Shown piece after piece: positions 1-6,929 of a DNA stretch of 64,000 nt. The translations under genes were made by a program, and so were the position numbers. The stretch is taken from NCBI GenBank assembly GCA_016287755.1, contig JAEEWT010000014.1, positions 36,027 through 100,026 of the forward strand, in the 5' to 3' direction. Numbering within the stretch: the stretch's first letter is position 1; each line of letters opens with the position of its first letter. The DNA is from Prevotella sp. Its GTDB lineage: Bacteria > Bacteroidota > Bacteroidia > Bacteroidales > Bacteroidaceae. A model generated the notes under the pieces. That model was not told the DNA's origin and did no database searches. It worked only from the letters and a program-made list of their open reading frames with translations.

Positions 1-27
1 AAAACACACAGCTGGATCTTGAAAAAC

Positions 28-217
28 GTCCCATGTCCCATGTCCCATGTCCCATTAAGCACCTTCAATAAGTGTGGAAATAGAAGCTTATATTATATAT
101 ATAATATAAATATTATATATTAATATAAATATAATAATATTATAATATATAACTATTTCTTTCTCCTCTCATATCATGAACCACCTTAATGGGACATGGG
201 ACATGGGACAATGGGAC
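28..217. repeat. MITE-like element with iterated-heptamer inverted ends
   Basis: Positions 28-59 contain repeated GTCCCAT units. Positions 185-217 are their inverse complement (GGGACAT units), matching over about 32 bases with a single one-base insertion. The core (60-184) is almost pure A/T with many TATA/ATAT runs. A 190-bp element with long terminal inverted repeats and no coding potential resembles a non-autonomous miniature element or a large stem-loop. Each arm is built of 7-bp tandem words. No clear target-site duplication is visible. Confidence 0.6.
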
Positions 218-370
218 AAAATCTGTTCAATCATTTCTAGGGTTTGCGGCGCAAAGGTACATGCTCTATTCAGTATAACACAACTGTTCGTTCGTTTGTT
301 TGTTCGCGATAATGTTTGCTCTCACGCAGAACCGACGAACGAGTGAGAACATAGTTATACTTGTATAGAC

Positions 371-404
371 TTTGTCGAGCGAGGAGGAGGAAGACGAAGT
401 CAAA
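371..404 (+). repeat. dispersed repeat, copy 1
   Basis: The copy has the core TGTCGAGCGAGGAGGAGGAA followed by a CGAAGTCAAA-like tail. It is nearly identical to 1561-1596 and related to 612-682 and 3675-3742. Function is unknown. The family is defined only from copies in this window. Confidence 0.55.
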
Positions 405-611
405 TCGCAGAGAGCGCAGAGTTCCCACAGAGTATTATGTTTCTCGCAGAACTGTATTCGTCCCGCTGATAATGAATTTTTGTCCCGCAGAACCAACGGT
501 CGGCGCTTTAGGGGAAGCCAAATGGCAGAAATGGCAGAAATTTTATAATCTACTTGGTAATTCTATCCACTTATTTGAATAATAATTTTTATAACGGAAT
601 AAACGGAAACG

Positions 612-682
612 ACAGAGCAGCGAGAGCAGAACCAAGTTGGCTTGAGTTTTGCCGAGTCGTGAAGGAGGAAGACGAAAGTCAA
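612..682 (+). repeat. dispersed repeat, copy 2 (long form)
   Basis: This is a long copy: GAGAGCAGA, then TTGAGTTTTGCCGAGTCG, then GAAGGAGGAAGACGAAAGTCAA. It aligns along its length with 3675-3742, where the same sequence forms the 3' end of a coding gene. Confidence 0.55.
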
Positions 683-834
683 AAAATCGGAAGGCGAAGC
701 CAATAACGGAAAAGATTTCTGCGATATCTGTGATTTCTGCGGGAAATAATAATTCTGTGAGATGGTTAAGATCTGCAATCTGTGAGCGATAATGAGAATC
801 TTTCTGGAGTCCGACAGAAAAAAGATAAGATTTA

Positions 835-866
835 TTTGGCAAAATGTAATTTTTAAGTTACCTTTG
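835..866 (+). promoter_or_regulatory. promoter of the toxin-antitoxin operon
   Basis: -33 TTTG (835-838), 20-nt spacer, -7 TACCTTTG (859-866): a full Bacteroidota consensus. The toxin ATG begins only 5 nt after the -7 box, so the mRNA is probably leaderless or nearly so. Confidence 0.75.
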
Positions 867-870
867 CACC

Positions 871-1224
871 ATGGAAAAGGTTAGGACCGTTATCACATAT
901 GGTGACTACTTTTATGATTTTTACGTAAAACAACCCCGAAAAGTACAGGTGAAGATTGCGAAAATCATTGAAGCGATTGAGCAGCTACCTGTTGTTCCTG
1001 CTAACTATCTTCGGTATATTGAAAATACTGATGGATTGTATGAGGCAAGGATTCAGTTAGGTAACAATATATTTAGGGTGTTTTGCTTCTTTGATGGTAA
1101 CCAGTTTGTTGTCCTATTAACTGGTTTTCAGAAAAAGACCCAGAAGACGCCTTCTGGTGAAATAGAAAGAGCGGTAAGATTAATGAAACAATATTTTGAA
1201 GAAAAGAAAGGAGATAAACGATGA
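871..1224 (+). CDS. RelE/HigB-family toxin of a type II toxin-antitoxin system
   Basis: The 117-residue basic protein has the small alpha/beta layout of the phage Gp49/HigB-like RelE superfamily: an N-terminal helical part, then a strand-rich stretch with YEARIQLGNNIFRVF (residues about 57-71) and LLTGFQKK, and a C-terminal helix. Family members usually cleave mRNA on the ribosome; that is family knowledge. The gene overlaps the downstream XRE-type antitoxin by 4 nt (ATGA), with toxin first, as in higBA-like pairs. The promoter abuts the start codon and no Shine-Dalgarno is possible on such a short leader. Catalytic residues of this subgroup are poorly conserved, so activity is inferred from family and gene order. 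Confidence 0.85.
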   Translation: MEKVRTVITYGDYFYDFYVKQPRKVQVKIAKIIEAIEQLPVVPANYLRYIENTDGLYEARIQLGNNIFRVFCFFDGNQFVVLLTGFQKKTQKTPSGEIERAVRLMKQYFEEKKGDKR

Positions 1225-1556
1225 GAACTCGAACTTTTGAAGAAATCAAGGATGAGGTATTTGGCAAGGTAGGGTCTGCTGAACGTGATAAGCTCGAACG
1301 TGAATTGCGGTCTTTTAGAATCGGTCTGAAAATACGTGAGGCTCGTAAACAACTGAATATGACTCAGGAAGAATTGGCAGCAAGAATCAACAAGAAGAGA
1401 TCCTTCATTTCCAAGGTGGAAAATGACGGGAGCAATATTACTCTGACTACACTTTATGATATCGTTGAGAAAGGACTTGGTGGCAGAGTTAATATAGAGG
1501 TACTTGTTGAAACACCGGCTTATGAGTTTGACCCCGAATTTGCAGCAGAACCATAA
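1221..1556 (+). CDS. XRE-family helix-turn-helix antitoxin
   Basis: The 111-residue protein has a Cro/C1-type helix-turn-helix at about residues 35-88; MTQEELAARINKKRSFISK (47-65) covers helices 2 and 3. The start overlaps the toxin stop by 4 nt, which implies translational coupling. The expected role is to neutralise the RelE/HigB-like toxin and repress the promoter at 835-866 (family knowledge). The C-terminal 20 residues are acidic and may contact the basic toxin (inference). Confidence 0.9.
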   Translation: MRTRTFEEIKDEVFGKVGSAERDKLERELRSFRIGLKIREARKQLNMTQEELAARINKKRSFISKVENDGSNITLTTLYDIVEKGLGGRVNIEVLVETPAYEFDPEFAAEP

Positions 1557-1560
1557 ACTG

Positions 1561-1596
1561 TTTTTGTCGAGCGAGGAGGAGGAAAGCGAAGCCAAA
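1561..1596 (+). repeat. dispersed repeat, copy 3
   Basis: Starts 4 nt after the antitoxin stop. It shares TGTCGAGCGAGGAGGAGGAA with the copy at 371-404, so the toxin-antitoxin cassette lies between two copies of one repeat. The rest of the spacer to 1767 is A/T-rich and shows nothing else. Confidence 0.55.
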
Positions 1597-1767
1597 CACA
1601 GAAAAAGCTACCTGCTCCGTATTAAATAGTATTTCTGGAATAATTATGATAATTTCTTTCCAACCTATTATTCAGATTAGTGGAAAAAATTATCCATATT
1701 ATTCACATTCGTTTCTAAAACTGATTCTCATGGTGATTAGCGCAACTCATTTCTTAATCCCTAACGA

Positions 1768-1799
1768 CTTGCACAATTCAAGTTTTTTATCTACTTTTG
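1768..1799 (+). promoter_or_regulatory. promoter of the MBL-GNAT gene
   Basis: -33 CTTG (1768-1771), 20-nt spacer, -7 TACTTTTG (1792-1799), then a 37-nt leader to the ATG at 1837. Confidence 0.6.
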
Positions 1800-1836
1800 C
1801 AAACATAAATAGATAGATCGGAATAAATGGCTTTTT

Positions 1837-3177
1837 ATGAAATGGACGGTACTTGTTGATAATCGCACAAACAATCCAACTTTTGAAACGGAGCATGGCC
1901 TATCAATCCTGTTAGAGACCGAGAAGCTTAGCATCTTGCTCGATACAGGAGCCAGCGACTTACTGATTCGTAACGCAGAGCGATTAGGGAAAGATCTCAG
2001 CAGGGTTGACTATGTGTTTATCTCGCACGGACATAGCGACCATGCAGGAGGACTCAAGCATTTCATGGAAATCAACAAGAAGGCAAAGGTTATTGTCTCA
2101 CCCGATGCCATCAGCGGGAGATTCTTTTCCAAGCGCGGGAATCTGCATAGCATTACCACCGAATGGCCTGAAATTCCACAAGAACGATTGCTGACGATTG
2201 AGCATAGTGGAAGCATTGGCGATGACATCTATATCATAGCACACATACCTCAGATTCATCCGATGCCCGAGGGAAACCTGCATCTTTTCGTCCAAGATAC
2301 ACAGGGGCAGTATATTCCCGATGATTTCCGCCATGAGCTGGCTCTGTACACACATGGCCTATTGTTTACGGGATGTGCTCACAATGGGTTGGAAAACATC
2401 CTTGCTGCCTGTCCGTCACCGGTTAATACGGTTGTCGGAGGATTTCACCTGCTCGACAATCATGAGAGCGAGACCAAGCTTTCAGATCTTTCACATAGAC
2501 TGGCGGATGCCTATCCTCAGACGCAGTTCTATACCAGCCATTGTACTGGTGACACCGCATTTGCCATCCTGCAAGACGTGATGGGTGATAAGATACATCC
2601 TTTTTCATGCGGAACAACAATTAACGATATGACAGACAACATTAGCTTAGTTTCAATCACTCCCGATGATAAAGAACAGTTTATCCTCGACAATCAACGG
2701 GCATTTAAGTATGGAGCGCAGGTAGAGTTTGGCATGCGCGATGACCGCACGGAAGAAGGCGAAGAGGTCATTTCAAGGAAGACCATTGAGCGGAGTATGA
2801 ACGGAGAACAGGCAGAGACCTACCGTATCGTCTGTGACGGGATTGTGGTGGGCGGTCTGATTCTTCAGATTGACCAGCAGCATGCGAAGGGCGAACTGGA
2901 AATCCTGTTCGTCAATCCAGAGGCACATAGCAAAGGAATCGGTCAGGCTGCATGGAAGGCTGTAGAAGCCATGCACCTCGAAATCCGTGTCTGGGAAACC
3001 ATCACTCCCTATTTCGAGAAGCGCAACATTCATTTCTATGTGAACCGTCTGGGCTTCCATGTCGTAGAGTTCTGGAACAAATTCCATCATGGTCCTGCTG
3101 TCCCCGAGGATATTGAAGAGGACTGGAGCGAAGATGACGAGATGTTTGTGTTCCGAAAAGTCATTGAATCGGTTTAG
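1837..3177 (+). CDS. metallo-beta-lactamase-fold hydrolase fused to a GNAT acetyltransferase
   Basis: The 446-residue protein has two domains. Residues 1 to about 262 are a metallo-beta-lactamase fold of the 7,8-dihydropterin synthase-like subgroup: LLDTGAS near 35-40, metal motif HGHSDH at 64-69, FTGCAHNG near 177-184, and GGFH at 201-204 with a late SHC (234-236). Residues about 270-446 are a GNAT N-acetyltransferase. It has the acetyl-CoA loop SKGIGQAAW (365-373) after a beta-strand ending LFVNPEA, and a typical YVNRLGFHVVEFW C-terminal strand. No stop or frameshift separates the domains. Substrates are unknown. The gene is followed after 15 nt by a PNPOx-fold protein, so the two are probably cotranscribed. 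The fusion could couple hydrolysis and acetylation of one small molecule; this is inference. Confidence 0.85.
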   Translation: MKWTVLVDNRTNNPTFETEHGLSILLETEKLSILLDTGASDLLIRNAERLGKDLSRVDYVFISHGHSDHAGGLKHFMEINKKAKVIVSPDAISGRFFSKRGNLHSITTEWPEIPQERLLTIEHSGSIGDDIYIIAHIPQIHPMPEGNLHLFVQDTQGQYIPDDFRHELALYTHGLLFTGCAHNGLENILAACPSPVNTVVGGFHLLDNHESETKLSDLSHRLADAYPQTQFYTSHCTGDTAFAILQDVMGDKIHPFSCGTTINDMTDNISLVSITPDDKEQFILDNQRAFKYGAQVEFGMRDDRTEEGEEVISRKTIERSMNGEQAETYRIVCDGIVVGGLILQIDQQHAKGELEILFVNPEAHSKGIGQAAWKAVEAMHLEIRVWETITPYFEKRNIHFYVNRLGFHVVEFWNKFHHGPAVPEDIEEDWSEDDEMFVFRKVIESV

Positions 3178-3192
3178 AATAATTATCGTAAT

Positions 3193-3768
3193 ATGGAACA
3201 ATTTAGAGAAATGAGGCGCAAACGCCAACAGCTTTCAGAAGAAGAAAGCATCAGCATACTACAGAAATCTACGGCAGGGACTTTAGCTTTGCTGGGAGAC
3301 AATGACTATCCGTATGCCGTCCCCATCAGCTATGTCTATGCCGATGGCAAATTATATTTCCATAGTGCGTTGAACGGTCATAAAGTTGATGCCATCCGTA
3401 AGTATGACAAGGCATCGTTCTGCGTCATTGAACAGGATGAAGTGCATCCAGAGAAATATACCACTTTCTTTCGTAGTGTAATAGCTTTTGGAAGAATCCA
3501 TATCATAGAAGACGAAGCCGAGAAGTTGGCAACAGCCCGGATGCTTGGGAACAGGTATAATCCTGACCAAGAGGAAGCCTTGCAGAAAGAGTTAGAGAAT
3601 GGCCTGTCGCGGATGTTGATGATTCGCCTCGACATAGAGCATCTTACGGGAAAAGAGGCTAAAGAACTGATGAAGCAGAGAGAGCAGAGTCAAGCGAGCT
3701 TGAACTCTGCCGAGTCGCTACAGAAGAAGACCGAAGGTCAATTAATAAGGTATCATCAAATGAAATAG
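3193..3768 (+). CDS. pyridoxamine 5'-phosphate oxidase-fold flavoprotein (NimA-like)
   Basis: The 191-residue protein belongs to the PNPOx-like split-barrel family that includes nitroimidazole-resistance (Nim) proteins. Visible features are an N-terminal helix, the strand LALLGDNDYPYAVPISYVY (31-49) and FHSALNGHKVDAI (56-68), which typically lines the flavin site. The family part ends near residue 161. Residues about 162-183 are encoded by the dispersed repeat also found at 612-682, so the C-terminus seems to have been extended or replaced by a repeat. The gene lies 15 nt after the MBL-GNAT gene. Nim-type reduction of nitro compounds is possible but cannot be asserted. Confidence 0.8.
   Translation: MEQFREMRRKRQQLSEEESISILQKSTAGTLALLGDNDYPYAVPISYVYADGKLYFHSALNGHKVDAIRKYDKASFCVIEQDEVHPEKYTTFFRSVIAFGRIHIIEDEAEKLATARMLGNRYNPDQEEALQKELENGLSRMLMIRLDIEHLTGKEAKELMKQREQSQASLNSAESLQKKTEGQLIRYHQMK
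3675..3742 (+). repeat. dispersed repeat, copy 4, inside a coding 3' end
   Basis: The sequence aligns with 612-682: GCAGAGAGAGCAGAG, then CTTGAACTCTGCCGAGTCGC, then GAAGAAGACCGAAGGTCAA. It encodes about 22 C-terminal residues of the PNPOx-fold gene. Confidence 0.55.
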
Positions 3769-3817
3769 AAGCACGCATCATCCTCGACAAGGAGATACAG
3801 CAACAACGGAATCTCAA

Positions 3818-4282
3818 TTAAAGCCGTCTGAATCTCTCACCGACAAATCCCTGGCCCACATTTCCTGAAATAAGATCGAAATGCTGGAATACGGGTGGAG
3901 TTGGAGATAAATCGTAATAGTCCATCTCTGCTATGGGCAGGCAGAAGTATTCCATCTGGTCATAGCTCGTATAAAGAAGGGGCAGCACGGGATTATTGTC
4001 ATATATCCATCGCTTTACGTCGTCCTCGACATTAAAGTTTACCATACCTGAGCATCTGACGGAAATGTTATCAGCATATGCCAGTATCTCAATATTGGGA
4101 TTCTGGCGCAACTCCCGATAAACAGCCTTTTGGGCAGAAGTGGCAAAGTAGAGCACATGCCCTTCCTGCTTCATGATCTGGAAGATGCGCAACTTAGGCA
4201 GATTGCCCTCGCTGGTGGCAAGGGCAATCTCTTTGTGGTCTTTCAGAAACTGAATTGCTTTGTCGAACATATCGCTTACCAT
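3818..4282 (-). CDS. PNPOx-fold family protein
   Basis: The 154-residue protein is a second, divergent member of the pyridoxamine 5'-phosphate oxidase-like split-barrel group. It starts MVSDMFDKAIQFLKDHKEIA, followed by LATSEGNLPKLRIFQIM (22-38) and VLYFATSAQKAVYRELRQNP (43-62). This pattern is common in flavin- or F420-binding general stress proteins. It overlaps the upstream cupin gene by 7 nt, so the two are translationally coupled. It is convergent with the NimA-like gene. The substrate is unknown. Confidence 0.8.
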   Translation of the reverse strand: MVSDMFDKAIQFLKDHKEIALATSEGNLPKLRIFQIMKQEGHVLYFATSAQKAVYRELRQNPNIEILAYADNISVRCSGMVNFNVEDDVKRWIYDNNPVLPLLYTSYDQMEYFCLPIAEMDYYDLSPTPPVFQHFDLISGNVGQGFVGERFRRL

Positions 4283-4731
4283 TTCAGTTCTTCATGCAGG
4301 ATTGTGCCGTCGGTCATAGGGCTGTCGGCCTCAGTAAAGGCATTGGCCTTGTACTGGATGCAGAGCATGGTCAGATTTTCGTTGCCCGTGTTCTTCAACG
4401 CACGCTTGCCATCGGGAGCCACGCGGATGATGGTGCCTTCGCTGACGGGGAAAATCTCTCCGTCCACCTGATACTGGCCTTCGCCTTTCAGGATGAAATA
4501 AAGTTCCTCATGAGTCTTATGCGTGTGCAGGAAACCGCTGTCCTGACCAGGAACGAGCGTCTGGAATGAAAACTCGCTGCCCGTAGCACCTACGGCCTGA
4601 CCTGCGAACACCTTACCCTGAATGGTTACGTTCGGCCCCATGGGAAGCTCGTGCTCGATAATCTCATTCATCTTACCAACGCTTACTGCGCTGTAGTTCT
4701 TACCACTCTTAATTGTCTCAATCTGTTTCAT
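4276..4731 (-). CDS. cupin-domain protein
   Basis: The 151-residue single-domain cupin carries the metal-binding motif 1 GFLHTHKTHEELYFILKGEG (about residues 66-85), followed by a second half with FPVSEGTIIRVAPDGKRALKN. Small cupins bind a divalent metal and act as dioxygenases, isomerases or sensors; the substrate is not deducible. It is the first gene of a two-gene operon with the PNPOx-fold protein, reads divergently from the HxlR regulator, and is a likely target of it. Confidence 0.8.
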   Translation of the reverse strand: MKQIETIKSGKNYSAVSVGKMNEIIEHELPMGPNVTIQGKVFAGQAVGATGSEFSFQTLVPGQDSGFLHTHKTHEELYFILKGEGQYQVDGEIFPVSEGTIIRVAPDGKRALKNTGNENLTMLCIQYKANAFTEADSPMTDGTILHEELKW

Positions 4732-4773
4732 TGTTTTTATTCGTTTAAAATGTTATTTACTTGATTTCGACTG

Positions 4774-4804
4774 CAAAGGTATGGCAAGTTTTCCAATCCC
4801 ACAA
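4774..4804 (-). promoter_or_regulatory. promoter of the cupin operon
   Basis: On the minus strand: TTG (4802-4804), 20-nt spacer, TACCTTTG (4774-4781). It lies in the 298-bp divergent region shared with the hxlR-type gene. Confidence 0.65.
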
Positions 4805-4901
4805 GAAGGCACTTTTTGGTGCCATAGTTACCAAAAAGTAGGAATTGGGATGTTATCGGACTTTCTCGGAAGTGACGTTAACTTAGATTAACCAAGTGTA
4901 A

Positions 4902-4933
4902 TTTGGTAATTCAGTAACTATTGGTTACTTTTG
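4902..4933 (+). promoter_or_regulatory. promoter of the HxlR-type regulator
   Basis: TTTG (4902-4905), 20-nt spacer, TACTTTTG (4926-4933). The leader of about 95 nt contains a perfect 8-bp inverted repeat, GTGCAAAC (4936-4943) and GTTTGCAC (4997-5004). Confidence 0.7.
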
Positions 4934-5029
4934 CCGTGCAAACACGGCGAGAACAGGCTGCACCTCAGCAATTTTGAGCAAGCTCGATTGCGTTCGGTTT
5001 GCACTGTCCTTGCATTAAATTCAATAGTT

Positions 5030-5374
5030 ATGGCAGATATTAAGGCACAGTATTTGGCTTGTCCAATCAGGCAAGTGGTGAGTCGTTTCGGCGACAAGTG
5101 GTCTATGTTGGTGCTCTATATGCTTCACACCAGCGAGACGGGTATATTACGGTTCAACGAGATTCGTAGGCTGATGACGGACTGTTCCCAGAAGATGCTC
5201 TCGCAGACGCTGAAGAATCTAGAACAGAGCCATCTCGTTCACCGTAAGGTCTATCCTGAGGTTCCTCCTCGAGTAGAATATTCCCTGACAGAGATAGGCA
5301 AGTCGCTGATGCCGGCACTCACGGCTCTGATAGCTTGGGGCAAGGAGCATTTCAATGAAGTGGTGACAGATTAA
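5030..5374 (+). CDS. HxlR-family transcriptional regulator
   Basis: From the ATG at 5030 the protein has 114 residues, the usual HxlR length. The frame stays open upstream to a TTG at 4931, but that extension would begin inside the -7 box and lies on the leader repeat, so I reject it. Visible features are the conserved N-terminal Cys in CPIRQVVSRFGDKWSMLVLY (residues 10-29) and the winged helix with RFNEIRRLMTDCSQKMLSQT, then LEQSHLVHRKVYPEVPPRVE. HxlR proteins often sense thiol or electrophile stress. The divergent cupin/PNPOx pair is the likely target (inference). Confidence 0.85.
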   Translation: MADIKAQYLACPIRQVVSRFGDKWSMLVLYMLHTSETGILRFNEIRRLMTDCSQKMLSQTLKNLEQSHLVHRKVYPEVPPRVEYSLTEIGKSLMPALTALIAWGKEHFNEVVTD

Positions 5375-5415
5375 CGACAGGATGACTACAAGACCAGTTA
5401 AAAGAATGCAACGAT

Positions 5416-5508
5416 ATGACAATACAAGAATTTCGTGATTACATGGCATTGGGCAAACCCGTCGTTGGCGGTGTTCCTTCCAAAGTAATCAAGAAGATAG
5501 AAGTGTAA
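5416..5508 (+). pseudogene. possible C-terminal remnant of a LbetaH-type O-acetyltransferase
   Basis: This 30-codon frame ends GKPVVGGVPSKVIKKIEV. That resembles the usual end of left-handed beta-helix sugar O-acetyltransferases (VxGxPAKVIKxI). The hexapeptide-repeat body is missing. It may be a remnant, a small gene of its own, or chance. The frame at 6055-6147 resembles the N-terminus of the same family. Confidence 0.3.
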
Positions 5509-5532
5509 CCGGATAAATCGGAATTTAGAAGT

Positions 5533-6033
5533 ATGAAAGTAGAATTGCGTAAATGGTCATTGGCTGACAAAAAAGAACTGATAGAATTATGCAATGCCGT
5601 TGATAGGACATACTTGTCAGACAGATTGCCGAGTCCTTACACGGAAGATGATGCTAATTGGTGGCTGAATATGGTTGCCAATAGTGAGGGCATTGACGGA
5701 ACTTTCCGTGCAATGGTCGTGGATGGGAAAATTGTTGGTGGTATTTCCATTGAACGAAAAGCAGATATATACAGGCTTGACGGCGAATTAGGTTACATGT
5801 TATTGAAAGACTATTGGAATCGTGGTCTGATGAGCCAGGCAGTTGGACAAGTGTGTGAGATTGCAATAAAGGAACTTGGTCTCAATCGGATTACGGCAAA
5901 TGTCTTTCATCCCAATTTGGCATCTCAGCGCATTTTACTAAAGAATGGTTTTATACAAGAAGGTGTCATGCGCAAAGCGGTGATTAAAGGAGACATTTTT
6001 TACGATATACTTATATATGGTTTAGTGAAGTAA
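5533..6033 (+). CDS. GNAT-family N-acetyltransferase (RimJ/RimL type)
   Basis: The 166-residue protein has an N-terminal strand LRKWSLADKKELIELCN and a C-terminal core RGLMSQAVGQVCEIAIKELG followed by NRITANVFHPNLASQRILLK and NGFIQEGVMRKAV. That is the motif A/B arrangement of the Acetyltransf_3 (RimJ/RimL-like) group. The substrate is unknown: it may be an amine, an antibiotic or a ribosomal-protein N-terminus. It lies between two short frames resembling broken acetyltransferase ends. Confidence 0.85.
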   Translation: MKVELRKWSLADKKELIELCNAVDRTYLSDRLPSPYTEDDANWWLNMVANSEGIDGTFRAMVVDGKIVGGISIERKADIYRLDGELGYMLLKDYWNRGLMSQAVGQVCEIAIKELGLNRITANVFHPNLASQRILLKNGFIQEGVMRKAVIKGDIFYDILIYGLVK

Positions 6034-6054
6034 ATTCCAATTTAGCATATAGTT

Positions 6055-6147
6055 ATGACAGAATTTGAAAAGATGCGCCGTGAAGAGTTCTATGACCATA
6101 GAGCGATGCTCTCAGATAAACATTGGAGAAATGCAAAACAAGAATAA
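6055..6147 (+). pseudogene. possible N-terminal remnant of a sugar O-acetyltransferase
   Basis: This 30-codon frame begins MTEFEKMRREEFYDHRA, like the N-terminal cap of maltose/galactoside O-acetyltransferases (TEKEKMxxGELYD). It stops before any hexapeptide repeat and overlaps the start of the next gene by 17 nt. It might instead act as a short upstream frame coupled to that gene. Confidence 0.3.
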
Positions 6148-6928
6148 CTACATCACCATGCTCGGTACTGGTAATGCACTTGCAACCCGATGCTACAACA
6201 CTTGTTTCACGCTTCATGGCGAGAAGGGTGTGCTGCTTGTTGATGCAGGTGGGGGAAATGGAATACTTACCCAACTTGAAAAGGTAGGAATGCGGTGTGA
6301 GGACATCAGAGACCTCTTCGTCACCCATGTCCACACCGATCATCTGTTGGGCTGCGTCTGGATGATACGTATGGCACTCCAGTTCAGACACACTCTTCGT
6401 GTGTGGAGCCACAAGAAGGTGCTTGACATGCTGACTATCATTTGCCGTCAGATTCTCCCTCAAAAAGAAGCAGAAGGCATCGGGAGTCTCGTTACGATGA
6501 ATTATCTAAGGGATGGTGAACAGTTCGAGGCAGGAGGCTTCCCGCTGCAATGCTTCGACATCCATTCTACGAAAGATCGTCAGTTCGGATTTACAGCTCA
6601 GTTGTCAGACGGGCAGCGTTTGTGCTGTCTGGGCGACGAACCGTTCAGTCCTGAATGTCGTCATTATGCAGAGGGTGCCGACTGGCTGATGAGCGAGGCC
6701 TTCTGTCTGTATGAAGATCGTGACCGCTTCCTACCCTACGAGAAGCATCATAGCACGGTTCTCGATGCGGCACGTTTAGCAGAGGATCTGGGAGTGAAGA
6801 ACCTCATCCTTTATCATACGGAAGACCAAACACTTGACACCCGACGCGAACGATATACGATGGAGGCGAAAACTGCTTTTAGTGGACAGGTATTTGTACC
6901 AGACGATTTGGAGATAATAACTTTATAA
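6131..6928 (+). CDS. metallo-beta-lactamase-fold hydrolase (RNase Z/arylsulfatase-like)
   Basis: From the ATG at 6131 the protein has 265 residues. It starts at the fold's first strand (NYITMLGTGNA). An upstream extension to 6065 is possible but carries no family sequence. Metal motif HVHTDH is at 66-71, preceded by LLVDAGGG (35-42). Later ligands are suggested by CLGDEP and the KHHST and LYHTED segments, which resemble the RNase Z-like subgroup. It lacks an obvious tRNA-binding exosite arm, so it is probably a small-molecule hydrolase rather than tRNase Z (inference). It is convergent with the next gene, leaving one base between them. Confidence 0.8.
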   Translation: MQNKNNYITMLGTGNALATRCYNTCFTLHGEKGVLLVDAGGGNGILTQLEKVGMRCEDIRDLFVTHVHTDHLLGCVWMIRMALQFRHTLRVWSHKKVLDMLTIICRQILPQKEAEGIGSLVTMNYLRDGEQFEAGGFPLQCFDIHSTKDRQFGFTAQLSDGQRLCCLGDEPFSPECRHYAEGADWLMSEAFCLYEDRDRFLPYEKHHSTVLDAARLAEDLGVKNLILYHTEDQTLDTRRERYTMEAKTAFSGQVFVPDDLEIITL

Positions 6929-6929
6929 T

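Larger units (their letters stand above)
218..834. other. repeat-rich non-coding stretch
   Basis: I see no convincing gene here. Open frames on both strands are low-complexity shadows without a recognisable domain. The stretch contains GCAGA-type words (for example CGCAGAGAGCGCAGAG near 408-420 and repeated GGCAGAAAT near 530) and two copies of a dispersed element listed separately. Confidence 0.6.

Noticed and set aside
543..842. Minus-strand frame of 99 codons in the left spacer
   Set aside because: It runs through two dispersed repeat copies and low-complexity sequence and shows no domain.
1128..1595. Minus-strand frame of 155 codons
   Set aside because: It is antisense to the toxin-antitoxin genes, which have clear family features, a promoter and an ATGA overlap.
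4931..5029. N-terminal extension of the HxlR regulator from a TTG
   Set aside because: The TTG lies within the -7 promoter box and the extension covers a leader inverted repeat; family members start at the chosen ATG.
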